This document shows positions 10,301-20,000 of a stretch of DNA of 32,726 nucleotides, in pieces. A program made the translations under genes and the position numbers. Numbering within the stretch: the first letter of the stretch is position 1; the number at the start of each line of letters is the position of its first letter. The DNA is taken from contig JAFRMD010000030.1 of NCBI GenBank assembly GCA_017430835.1, positions 1-32,726 on the forward strand, written 5' to 3'. The stretch comes from Methanosphaera sp. (lineage in GTDB: Archaea; Methanobacteriota; Methanobacteria; Methanobacteriales; Methanobacteriaceae). The notes beneath the pieces were generated by a model. That model did not search any database and was not told where the DNA came from. It worked only from the letters and a program-made list of their open reading frames with translations.

Positions 10301-13101
10301 ACTGGCAAGACCTTTACACATGGAATACATTAAAATATTCAGCAGCATGCCTTAAAGTATACACCAAACAAACACCAACAATTACAAGCACGGTAAAACA
10401 GACAGATGTTTATAACATAACAAGTAAAATAGAAGGAATAACAACACCAGCACGCATACACTACCAAATAGATGGAATAGACTATCTTGACAATGAAGGA
10501 AACATATTATATGTTGACATTAACCAAGACACAATTTACAACACAATACTAAATATGGCAGATAACGATAAGGATGAATACAACATCACAATATTCATGC
10601 AAACAGAAGAATACGAAGTTATCGAAACAATAACATTATCCAAGATAAACATCACAATCAACGCATACAATTACACCTACTACGTGGAGGATAAACAAAG
10701 CGTTAATGTTAAGATAAGCATTGATGACAATTTACAGGAAAAACTAAACTATGGAAAAATATTATTAATAGGTGATGATAATCAAATAATTTCATCTTCA
10801 GATATCATTGATGGAGAAGCAAACTTTAATCTAAACCTGGAAGGTGGAGAATATGAATACACACTAACATTCAACGGATCCCACAGATACAACTTCAACA
10901 ACAAAACAATCAAGGTAAATGTTATAAAACATAATGTATCAATAAACATTACTCAAATAAGTAATGTATACGTAAAAGAATATGTAACTATTATGGGAAC
11001 ATTAAACTCTGATGAAAACAAGCCTCTGGGGAATACTAACCTAACAATAAAAATTAATCAGACAATAATTCAAAGCAGGACAGACGAGGACGGAAAATTC
11101 AACATTTCATATTATCTTGATTCATACACACAATACAATATAAATATCACCTTTGAAGAAAATAAAACACATTATTATGCAAACCTACTGCAAGAATTCC
11201 AGACACAAAAAAAGAACACGATAATAAGTATAACTGAATTAAATGATTCATATGTATATGATACAATAATAATCAAAGGAAAACTGGTTGATATTGAGGA
11301 AAACAATTTAAAAAACAAAACGATATTAATCTATGTTAACGATACGCTTTTTGTAACTCAAACGGATGAAAACGGGCAGTACCAATACAATTATACAATA
11401 CCTGAAGAGGGAATAATTAACATCCTAGTAAAATTCGATGAAGATGAAGAATACTATTCAAGCAATAATACCATAAGCATAAAGGTTACAAGAATTGTTA
11501 AAAACACGACAGTAACAATCAACAGATTACCACAACAATTAACAATAAACAACACAATGAATATTTCAATAACACTGCTTGACCAAGACAACAATTCCCT
11601 ACCTGATTCAAACATATCATTACATATAAACAACAACACAATACTGCTTGCAACAAACAACAAAGGAAATGTCAATTACACATACAAAATTGATAAAAAG
11701 GACAGTTCATTAGGAATTTGGGCTGAATATCTTGGCAGCATAGATTATAAAGCTTCACAAACGGACACTCAAATAACAACAATAAATAAAATTAAAACAA
11801 ACACAAGCATAACCTCAATAAACACGAATCAATTGAACATCACAATATCCGGAAAAGTACTGGACGAATACTCAAATAATATCAATGAAGGAATAGTTAA
11901 AATACAGGTAGACATCACGATTAAAGAAGTAAATACAACAAATGGAACATATGAAGCTCTGATAAAGGTATCTTATGGTGGAACATACACATTAACAGTA
12001 CAATATGTTGAAAACGATATTTATCAACAAAGTAACGCAACATACACAATTAACATAGAGGAAAATGATAATCACACTCAAACAGATAACAAAACCTATA
12101 ATTCAACCACCAATACAACAAATAATAACAGAACAAACACTACAAATAATACAAAAACAAACACTACAAATAATACAAAAACAAACACATCCAATCAAAA
12201 CACGACTAAAAATACTAAATTAAAAACAAGCATAACCCTAAAAAAGATTAACTGTACATTAAACAAAATGGTCAAAATAACAGCAACAATCAAAGACTCA
12301 AACAACAATCCAGTCAAGAACGGAAAAGTATTATTTAAGGTAAACAATAAGGTTTTAAAGGACATTTCCACTAAAAGCAGTTACATTGCAGTAAATAATG
12401 GTATTGCAACAATAATGTATAACGTACCCGTATCCTGGATAAAAAACAAAGCAAAAATAGAAGTAACCTATACTGGAAACCAACAATATGATGATTCAAA
12501 ACTAATTGGGAAAGATATCATCACGGTTAAAAAGTCAACATCACAAATCACCATTAAAATGTCTGCTAATAAAGTAATTGCAGGAAACAAGATAAAAATT
12601 AAAATAAAACATATTGATAAAAACAATAATAAAAAATTAAACTCCAAAATATCATTAAAGATTAATGGAAGGAAAATAACAGCTAAAGTAAAAAAAGGTC
12701 AATCAACAGTAGTATATACTATACCAAGGGGTACAAATCCTAAAACAATCAAAATAACGGCAACACACTCATCAAGATATTATAATAAGGCACAGGCAAC
12801 TAAAAAACTTAAAGTCTTGAAAACACCTGTCAATATTCAAATCAACAAGATATCCTATAAGAACAAAAAACTCAGAATCAAAGCCACATTTAAGGACAGT
12901 AAAAGAAAACTATTAAATAAGAATATTAAAGTTACAATTGGACTAAATGGTAAAAAAATAGCCATAAAAACAGTAAGAAAAGGAAAAATGAACATTATAT
13001 TGCCTAGAAAGTTATCTAAAAAAACAAATAAAATAACATTACTCAGTAAAGAAACTAAAGCATACAAGAAAGCTAAATTAGTTACAAAATTTAAAACATA
13101 A
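7351..13101 (+). CDS. Adhesin-like surface protein with papain-family (C1A) peptidase and lectin-like domains
   Basis: The 1916-residue protein starts at ATG 7351 with GGGAG 9 bases upstream. A signal peptide ends near residue 24 (LTLVSA). A beta-helix with GGxI/NNxAxxGG coils covers about 160-390 and ends at an NWWG cap (396-400). Residues about 610-850 form a complete C1A peptidase: oxyanion Gln629, nucleophile Cys635 in GSCWAF, His774 in NHAVTIVGW and Asn809 in KNSWG. A lectin-like domain that usually follows C1 domains spans about 860-955. Then come several Ig-like repeats (about 1010-1560), a Thr/Asn-rich linker (about 1580-1620) and three C-terminal Ig-like domains (1626-1730, 1731-1825, 1826-1916). 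All four active-site residues are present, so it is probably an active extracellular protease. This is not a C71 pseudomurein endoisopeptidase. The substrate (host glycoprotein, peptide or neighbouring adhesins) is inferred only. Similar adhesin-peptidase fusions are known in gut Methanobacteriales. Confidence 0.93.
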   Translation: MSKHRLIMLVILLLLLFSLTLVSANNNVNNSKFNDIHEKSKVTKFADSKSLEHKIIKNNVNSRKFKKIESSEYVYVSSDGNSSSDGSELSNPTTLKNSFNHVKENGTILLTGTQDRTYYDIAENISTSDLKNDITHFNIKSDDKNVVLRFSNDSNLFIGANYHLNISNINFTRTSNSNNELISNNAILTLENSSIYNVNTSGMHGAIYNNNTLSIRNCFFDNNTASRFGGVIHTTNSKLNINNSVFTNNEALNGGAISSSNSIITIHNSSFNSNNASFGGTLFSIDNSFVNVSKSNFIDNIALYEGGVINSWYSTVYFNLSRFTNNKAAYGGLSYTANNKKTIILKSLLDNNTASVLASNIYSVTDNLTVNNNIILSQDNVNSIYCYNVSYNLNKNWWGVNDPDFNILTNNIMPNNWRLLTIVYDENEQYYNINVSLSKLSDSNTAVEELFNTTVQFITGTSESENITFNHSIIRDYHGNLSNLIIRVDGQEMRVNDKINPYLYLSNLAAKINENTSIIIYTNPEISNLLLKIDNKIVATLETVNGKATYNTVFDSSFIKGVHNLSVSIINNTKYSDRTFNATLTLIDYYDNNLIITPLNIVELDDNNPSLPSRYNSDTNGYVTSIKNQASSGSCWAFSSLATLESSFLRYYGIEYDFSEDHMKNFLKRYSIYGDMNDYPNGGSTDLEPIAYLVGWFGPINENDDPYDEYSIISPTLTGDIHVQDVYFVPYRNTTSDNRAIKLAIMKYGAVATSIYSYTNRYASYVGSAIGANHAVTIVGWDDFYSADNFYDYLTSTHPPGNGAFIIKNSWGTGVGDEGYQYVSYYDAMIGGLNLYQGIIQTGFNYVFPLNDSDTYSNIYQHDTISTKFEALSPSAWIRNIYTATENESIAGIGTFIYEESDYEAYVYVNNKLCYTQSGTITQPGFRTIILDKYIPIWEGDTFTVDLKLTSKTSTKTTITIQDTLRFKSFSKANQSFISSDGINWQDLYTWNTLKYSAACLKVYTKQTPTITSTVKQTDVYNITSKIEGITTPARIHYQIDGIDYLDNEGNILYVDINQDTIYNTILNMADNDKDEYNITIFMQTEEYEVIETITLSKINITINAYNYTYYVEDKQSVNVKISIDDNLQEKLNYGKILLIGDDNQIISSSDIIDGEANFNLNLEGGEYEYTLTFNGSHRYNFNNKTIKVNVIKHNVSINITQISNVYVKEYVTIMGTLNSDENKPLGNTNLTIKINQTIIQSRTDEDGKFNISYYLDSYTQYNINITFEENKTHYYANLLQEFQTQKKNTIISITELNDSYVYDTIIIKGKLVDIEENNLKNKTILIYVNDTLFVTQTDENGQYQYNYTIPEEGIINILVKFDEDEEYYSSNNTISIKVTRIVKNTTVTINRLPQQLTINNTMNISITLLDQDNNSLPDSNISLHINNNTILLATNNKGNVNYTYKIDKKDSSLGIWAEYLGSIDYKASQTDTQITTINKIKTNTSITSINTNQLNITISGKVLDEYSNNINEGIVKIQVDITIKEVNTTNGTYEALIKVSYGGTYTLTVQYVENDIYQQSNATYTINIEENDNHTQTDNKTYNSTTNTTNNNRTNTTNNTKTNTTNNTKTNTSNQNTTKNTKLKTSITLKKINCTLNKMVKITATIKDSNNNPVKNGKVLFKVNNKVLKDISTKSSYIAVNNGIATIMYNVPVSWIKNKAKIEVTYTGNQQYDDSKLIGKDIITVKKSTSQITIKMSANKVIAGNKIKIKIKHIDKNNNKKLNSKISLKINGRKITAKVKKGQSTVVYTIPRGTNPKTIKITATHSSRYYNKAQATKKLKVLKTPVNIQINKISYKNKKLRIKATFKDSKRKLLNKNIKVTIGLNGKKIAIKTVRKGKMNIILPRKLSKKTNKITLLSKETKAYKKAKLVTKFKT
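12133..12188 (+). repeat. 24-bp coding tandem repeat in Thr/Asn linker
   Basis: Two full 24-bp copies (12133-12156 and 12157-12180) and the first 8 bases of a third encode TNTTNNTK repeats. They sit in the flexible linker between the mid-protein Ig-like repeats and the conserved C-terminal tail. The linker is packed with N-x-T sequons and is probably a glycosylated, extended spacer. Confidence 0.8.
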
Positions 13102-13116
13102 CCTCCTCTTTTTTTT
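13102..13116 (+). terminator. T-run terminator of the peptidase-adhesin gene
   Basis: CCTCCTC followed by eight T (13109-13116) lies immediately after the TAA stop at 13099-13101. Pyrimidine and T-runs of this kind are the usual archaeal termination signal. Confidence 0.55.
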
Positions 13117-13190
13117 AACTATTTTGATAATTTAAGAATCCGACTTCATCTAATATTTGATCTATGGATGCTATCTTCTGAAATAATTTT

Positions 13191-13214
13191 AAAAAGAAAA
13201 AAAAGAGAAAATAA
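13191..13214 (-). terminator. T-run terminator of the two-gene adhesin operon
   Basis: On the minus strand, after the stop of the 13224-17033 gene, the sequence runs into T-rich DNA with eight consecutive T (complement of 13197-13204). It faces the plus-strand terminator at 13102-13116 across a ~120-base convergent gap that holds nothing else recognisable. Confidence 0.5.
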
Positions 13215-13223
13215 AATGGTTAA

Positions 13224-16200
13224 CTATGGTGTTAAAGTTAAATTAGTTTTTGCTACACTTTCTTTATAAATTCCATTTGCTCCAGAGATAATTGTTAACT
13301 TATAACTACTCTTTGCTAATCGTGTTGGAACTTTAAGGTTTATATTGCCCTTTGATACCTTAACTTCTTTAACATAAGTTTTTTCATTAATTTTTACACT
13401 TACCTTGGTGGCTTTATTTATTGCTTTGTTATTCTTGTCAACAATTTTAGCTTTAAGTGTAAATGTTTTTTTGTTGCTTTTAACAGGTTTAACAATTATT
13501 CTTGTTGGAGCTACAGATACAACTAAATCAATAGTCTTCTGAACACGTTTATACATATTTGATGAATAAACTGCCGTAACCTTATAAGTTTGCGCAATTT
13601 TACCATTCAATTTATATTCAAACGTTGCAAAACCATTTTTAACCTTTGCAACACCTAATGTTATACTGTTTATTTTAAATGTAACGTTACCAGTATTAAT
13701 CGTGCTTCCGTCAACATCCTTGACTTGAGTTTTAAAGGTTACAGTATCATATGATTTGGCTTTAATTAGCTTATCAGTAAACTTAATGGTGGCATTACCT
13801 GGAACCAGCAGTAACTTTGCAGTATTGCTCTTTGATGAATTGTACTTATCTGTTCCCATATAAACTGCATTAAGATCTGAATTCTTATTCCATAAACCAG
13901 AACTTGGCGTAATTGTTAATTTAGCTACACCATTTTTAACATTCACATAACAGACATTGCCTTTTTTGTCCTTAACTGATTTAAAGTTAATTTTGAACAC
14001 TACTTTTCCATTATTCAATAAGTTGCCCTTAATATCCTTAACAGTTGCTTTTAATGTTACTTTACTGGAATCTTTAGCCGTTATTGATTTGACTTTTATC
14101 TTGGTTCTGGTTTTAACAGTTGCTTTAACTTTTATCTGTGTAACAGCTTTTGATGGGTTATAATATTCATTTCCTGCAAAAGAGGCAGTTATGTTATATT
14201 TTCCATTTTTGGTTGCAGTATAACTGTAGGAGTATCTGCCATTTTTATCTGTTTTAACAGAAGCTATTTTTTTAGCATCCCAATAAATGTTGACTTCAGC
14301 ATTTTTTATCAGGTTATTGTTCATATCCTTAAGTTTTCCAGTGATTGTCGTATTTTTTCCTTCTGTCGTGTTTGTTGATTTTACACTGATTTTTGTATTG
14401 GTTTTTGTTACAGTGAATGATGTTTTGTTTGAACAATCAATATAATTTTCATTGTTTTCAAAGAAGACTGTAACATGGTTTTCACCCAATAATTTTGCTT
14501 TGTAGTTTAATTTGAATTCTCCATTTTTATCCGTTGTTACTTCAAAGCTGTCATTATTAACATGTAATGTGACAGTGCCTTTGGTGATTGCTTTACTGTT
14601 TTGATCCAATAATTTTCCAGTGATTGCTGATTTTTGATTGTATGATGTATTTGTTGCCGTAACTGTTATCATTGATTTTAATTTTTTAACATTGAATGTG
14701 TTAGTGTCTGAAGATTTTATGTATGTGTAATTTCCATCGTATATTGCAAAAATATTGTTTTCACCAGCAATCTTGGTTTTGTAAGTAATCTTGAATTCAC
14801 CGTTTGCATCTGTTTTTGCAGTTGTTTTATCATTACCTATATATACGGTTATGATGGAATTGGAAACGGCTTTTGAATATATGTCCTCTACTTTTCCTTT
14901 AATAATTAGGTTATCTCCCAGGTTGACTTCATCTTGAACATCAAGTTTCATTGATGTTGGAATCTGTTCAACCATGAACTGGGTATTGTTGGAGGCTGCA
15001 TCCAAGAAGAATGTTCCATTGAATACTACACGTGCATCCTGCACTCCCACAGTATTTCCCTGATAATGGAAGATGTAATCACCATTATCATCAGTGATGG
15101 TCTTGTCTTGGAGTGTTCCATTAATGTACAATAGAATTTCCTTATTTTTTAATCCGACTACAGTATCTCCATTTTCAAAGTACAATCTTCCATTTATCTT
15201 TGACTTATTGCCTACGGTAATGTTTGTTGAGGAAGCATTTAATTTAATGTCCTGGTGGATAATTACATAGAATGTATTGTTATAGAATTCACTATACAAG
15301 TAGTCATCAGGACTTTCCTGTGTTTGTGTGACAACCAATTTGAAAACGTAATTTTCTGGTTCCACATTCAAACCTATAAGATATGACTTGTAGCTGCCAT
15401 CAATAGGAGCCAAGGTATAGTTTTCATATTCGGTACTTTCATCAACATATACTGAAACATTGGCATTTTCTGGAACAAAACCATTTGTCCTGTTAAGCAT
15501 TATTTTTTGATCAGATACTACAAAGTTTGGACCATCATTGCATTTAAAGATGGAATTGGTAACGTTACAACTACCATATGTTAAAATAGAACCTGAAAAT
15601 TCCTCATAATCTGAACTGTAAAATAGTTTATACCTATTTGAAATAAATGTACAATAATCTATAACTGCATATTCACATTCGGCTGTAACTATTCCAACAA
15701 AATAGTTGTCATTTACAACATTCTCTTTAATTTGGGTGTGATTAATTGTTAAACCACCACCTTCACATAGTATGGCACCACCACATTCGCCCTGGTTATC
15801 CGTGAAATTGGAATAATCTATTTCTAATGTTCCCATACATAATATGGCTCCTGCTTCACATTGACCTTTATAGTTTACGTTTAAACCGTTTGATATAAAG
15901 TTTGTATGATTTAATTTTACAACGGAGTCATCATAAATGTATATTGCTCCGGCATTTCCACGTGAACCGTCAATTCCAATATTCAATGTATTATTTATGA
16001 AGTCGGTATGTGTTATGGTGGAATTAACTTCGGTTATACTAATTGCACAACCACTATCACCCATATTTGATTTGAACAAGGAATTGTTTATGTTTAATTC
16101 CAGGTAATATTCATTATCATAGTCATATTCATCATCATTCCAAGGGTATCCTTCGGTATTAATTACTCCACCCTGACTTCCCCTATTTGACGTGAATACT

Positions 16201-17033
16201 GAATTGTTTATGGTAATATTGGAATTTGAGGAATAAATTACTCCACCGTCACGATAAAACCAACTACTTTCATTAATGTATGTTTGCGCATAATTTGAAT
16301 CAAAAGTTGAATCAAATATCATAAGGTTACATTTATGTAATGATAATACTCCACCATTAACATCCCTACGATTATATCGTCCATAATCAGGATATTTTTC
16401 CTGTGAAACTTCTTCATAAATTCCGTTTTCTATGAAATTTACGTTCTTAATGGTAATGTTTGATTTGGAAGCATTCAATACTCCACCATAAAGATCTTCA
16501 CCACCATCTCCACTCAATAGACAATTTTGAATGGTCATATTATTTAGATAAAGATTAACTTTATGGTTAATACGTAAGAAACTATGTTTTCTGTCTCCAT
16601 CAATTGTTTTATCATTTCCATTTAACGTTAAATTTTTTATAGAGTCTTTTAAAACGATTGCATCGGATATTTCATATGCTTTATCACCTTTTAATGAAAT
16701 TGTTAAATTTTCTTCTTGTGATGTTGTTAAAGTATCATATAACTCTTGATAATTGTTCACATCCATATTTGTTGAAGTTTTAACTTTTTTCTTTTCAGTT
16801 TTAGTTACTTTTTCTTTATTGGAAGTTTTAACACTTTCTTTTTTAACCTTTTTGGATACAGGCGTATTGTTATTCTTAATTAGTTTTGAATGCATGGAAT
16901 TGTCAGTACTTTTAGCAACCTTTTGGGGATTTGTTTTTTTAACTTGTGTATCATTAATTGCTGATACGGCCGATAAACCTAACAATAATACGATTAATAA
17001 ACTAATACAGAATATTTTTTGTTTAGAATTCAT
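13224..17033 (-). CDS. Adhesin-like surface protein, beta-helix plus seven Ig-like repeats (operon gene 2)
   Basis: The ATG at 17033 (MNSKQK...) is chosen because GGGAG at 17046-17050 is 11 bases away. An in-frame ATG at 17042 is only 2 bases from that site and would add MIF to the signal peptide. The protein is about 1269 residues: signal peptide (ending LSAVSA), Lys/Thr-rich spacer to about residue 90, a pre-helix segment with LTLNGNDKTIDGD, and beta-helix coils with GGVI/GGAI to about residue 510. Seven Ig-like repeats of 90-105 residues follow from about 593 to the end, several with DxNG[ER][FY]xxxY strands. There is no membrane segment after the signal peptide. It is a tandem paralogue of the 17059-21348 product, located just downstream of it, so the two are probably co-transcribed. 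The role in surface adhesion is from family knowledge. Confidence 0.88.
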   Translation of the reverse strand: MNSKQKIFCISLLIVLLLGLSAVSAINDTQVKKTNPQKVAKSTDNSMHSKLIKNNNTPVSKKVKKESVKTSNKEKVTKTEKKKVKTSTNMDVNNYQELYDTLTTSQEENLTISLKGDKAYEISDAIVLKDSIKNLTLNGNDKTIDGDRKHSFLRINHKVNLYLNNMTIQNCLLSGDGGEDLYGGVLNASKSNITIKNVNFIENGIYEEVSQEKYPDYGRYNRRDVNGGVLSLHKCNLMIFDSTFDSNYAQTYINESSWFYRDGGVIYSSNSNITINNSVFTSNRGSQGGVINTEGYPWNDDEYDYDNEYYLELNINNSLFKSNMGDSGCAISITEVNSTITHTDFINNTLNIGIDGSRGNAGAIYIYDDSVVKLNHTNFISNGLNVNYKGQCEAGAILCMGTLEIDYSNFTDNQGECGGAILCEGGGLTINHTQIKENVVNDNYFVGIVTAECEYAVIDYCTFISNRYKLFYSSDYEEFSGSILTYGSCNVTNSIFKCNDGPNFVVSDQKIMLNRTNGFVPENANVSVYVDESTEYENYTLAPIDGSYKSYLIGLNVEPENYVFKLVVTQTQESPDDYLYSEFYNNTFYVIIHQDIKLNASSTNITVGNKSKINGRLYFENGDTVVGLKNKEILLYINGTLQDKTITDDNGDYIFHYQGNTVGVQDARVVFNGTFFLDAASNNTQFMVEQIPTSMKLDVQDEVNLGDNLIIKGKVEDIYSKAVSNSIITVYIGNDKTTAKTDANGEFKITYKTKIAGENNIFAIYDGNYTYIKSSDTNTFNVKKLKSMITVTATNTSYNQKSAITGKLLDQNSKAITKGTVTLHVNNDSFEVTTDKNGEFKLNYKAKLLGENHVTVFFENNENYIDCSNKTSFTVTKTNTKISVKSTNTTEGKNTTITGKLKDMNNNLIKNAEVNIYWDAKKIASVKTDKNGRYSYSYTATKNGKYNITASFAGNEYYNPSKAVTQIKVKATVKTRTKIKVKSITAKDSSKVTLKATVKDIKGNLLNNGKVVFKINFKSVKDKKGNVCYVNVKNGVAKLTITPSSGLWNKNSDLNAVYMGTDKYNSSKSNTAKLLLVPGNATIKFTDKLIKAKSYDTVTFKTQVKDVDGSTINTGNVTFKINSITLGVAKVKNGFATFEYKLNGKIAQTYKVTAVYSSNMYKRVQKTIDLVVSVAPTRIIVKPVKSNKKTFTLKAKIVDKNNKAINKATKVSVKINEKTYVKEVKVSKGNINLKVPTRLAKSSYKLTIISGANGIYKESVAKTNLTLTP

Positions 17034-17058
17034 AAATATCATTTCTCCCAGTTATAAT

Positions 17059-20000
17059 TTATTTTATTGTTAATGTTGTGCTGTTTCGTGATTCCTGGTA
17101 AATGTCATTAGTTCCCGATATTATTGTTAAAGTGTATGTTCCCTTATCCAGATTTGTTGCTATTTTCTGATTTATTGTACCGTTTGTCACCTTAATTTCT
17201 TTTACTTTTGTATGTCCATTTATTTTTATTGAAACTTTTGTCTTGGTTGTGATGGGTTGATTTTTCTTATCTAATAGTTTTGCTTTAACAATGGCATACT
17301 TTTTATTTCCATTAATTGGATTTAGTGAAATGTATGTTGGTGATTTACTTACTGTTAGATTTATTGTTTTCTGGATTCTCTTGTATTGTTTGTCTGAAAA
17401 TACTGCTGTAATCTTGTATACCTTTGCTGTTAATCTGTTTAATTTATAATTGATTTGTGCAGTAGAATCTTTCACTTTGACTTTTCCTATGCTTTTACTG
17501 TTAATTTTAAATGTTACTTTGCCTTTATTGACAGGTTTTCCATTATTGTCAACTATTTTTACTTTGATTTTAATTGTGTCACCAGATTTTGCTTTAATGT
17601 TATTGGTATTGAATGATATTTTGGCTTCTTTTTTAACAAGCAATAATTTTGCTGTTTTACTTATTGAACGTTGATATTTGTCCGTCTCTCCAAACACAGC
17701 ATTCAAATCTGAATTTTTATTATATAAACCTTCTGTTGGTTGGATGCTTATTTTTGCTTTCCCATTTTTAACTTTTGCATATATGGCATTGCCTTTTGAA
17801 TCTGTCACGGTCTTCATATTGATTTTAAATATGACTTTTCCTTCATTGATGGCTTTGCCATTTTTATCCTTAACAGTTGCAACAAACGTAACGTTATCAC
17901 CATTTTCTATAGTTTTTGAAGTTACGGTAATTGAAGTTTTATTTTTAATAATTGGTTTAACAATTATTTTGGTCGTATTTGATGACTTGTGGTAATTTTT
18001 ATCTCCCTCATAGATTACGGTAATATTATATGTTCCATTATGTTCTGGTTTATATGAATAGGAATACTTTCCTTTACTGTCGGTTTTAACGTTTGCAATA
18101 CTTTTTCCATCAAAAATTATAATAATTGTTGCTTTGCTGATGGCTTTATTATTGATGTCCAGCAATTTTCCTTTTATTGTCGTATTTTGTTTTAATACGA
18201 TATTTTTTGATGAAACTGTGACTTGGGATTTGGTTTTAGAGACCATAAATGAGGTCTTGTTGGAAGCGTCTTTGAATTTATCATTTCCTTCGAAGAAAAC
18301 TGATACATGGTTTTCACCCAATAATTTGGAATTATACTTGTATGAGAATTCTCCTTTTTCGTTTGTTTTTAAGTCAAATTTATCATCATTAACATATAAT
18401 AAAAGGGTTACATTTTTAAGTGATATCTTTTTGTCATCAATTACCTGTCCCCGAATTATACTTTCATTGTTGTATGTTGTATCGGTTGCAGTGATTTTAA
18501 TTATAGTATCGTATTTTATAACATTGAAGCTTGTTGTGTTAAGTGAATCAAGATATATGTCGTTTCCATCGTATACAACAATTACATTATTTTCTCCACT
18601 GGTTACAGTTTTATAATTATATTTGAAGTTACCATTTTTATCCGTGGTAATGTTAACTGGTTTATTGTCCAAGTAAATTGTTACTTTGTCTGCAATAGGT
18701 TTAAGATTATACTCACTTAACGTACCACTAATATATGTGTTATCTCCTATTTTAACAGTTTTAACTGGATTTAAGGTTATAACTGTTCGTCTTTTACTGA
18801 CTTCAAAGGATGTCCTGTTTGTAACAACCTCTGTTACAAATGTACCGGAATGTCTTATAATTATCTCATTTGTTCCCATTTTGTCGGTCTTGTATGTAAA
18901 TGAGTACTTTCCATTTTCATCTGTTCTGGTTTTGTTAATTAATTTGCCATTAACATATAATTCAAGTTCAGTATTTGTCATTAATCTTTTACTATTATCC
19001 TTCTTAATGTAATAAAATTCTCCTTTTATCTCTGTTTCATCATATATTTGAGTATCTTTTGCTTTTATTGTTAAAGTATAATTTTTGGGAACAGGAATAA
19101 GGAAAACATTGTTTTCATATTCTTCCACGCTCGTGTTAGGTGCAGATGATACAATTACATAATATAAATCATCATAATCAACAATAAAATCCTTTACTAT
19201 TGAATTTTCCAAATCATACTTTTTAGTTTCCGAAGAATTTTCAACATATAATACTATTTCACCATTTTTAGGAATAAAAGCATCACTTCTATTTAAAACA
19301 ATGGACTGTTTTGATACTTTAAAATTGAATGGGGTATTATTGACAAACATATTATGTTTTATGATTAATTTCTCGCACTGATTATTATAAATTGCAGCTC
19401 CATGAATTGTTTGACTGCGTGTTGTATTTGACTTTATATTATTGGAAATAAAACTGGAGTTTGTTACTGTTAATTCCTTTTCTGCGTAAATTGCTCCACC
19501 ATAACAGTATTCACTAGCACTTATGGAGTTATTAATAAAATTACAATTGTCAATATTCAAGAATGCATCAGAATAAATTGCTCCAGCTTGCATATCATAA
19601 TTACTCGTAGGATCAGAAAAATTATATGCCTTGTTGTTGGTGAAATTACTATTTATTATAATAACTGTTGGATAAAGTATTTCTGTAGGTATTCCGGATT
19701 CGTAATGATAATATTTTTCAAGATATAGTGCTCCAGCACAAAATGCTTCATTAGAATTAAACAAGGTATTATCAATTGTTAATTCTCCGGCAGATTGTCC
19801 TACCGCTCCACCATAATATTCAGTGTATTCTTCATCACCAACACGATTAAATTCAAATACTGAATTATTAATTAACACTTTAGGCAAATGAAATTCAAAT
19901 TCACTATTACCTCCAACCATAAAACCAGTATATCCTGCAGATGAAAAAACAGCAGCTCCTTCCGCACTCCATAAGAATGCAAGGTTGTTGGTAAAGTTTG

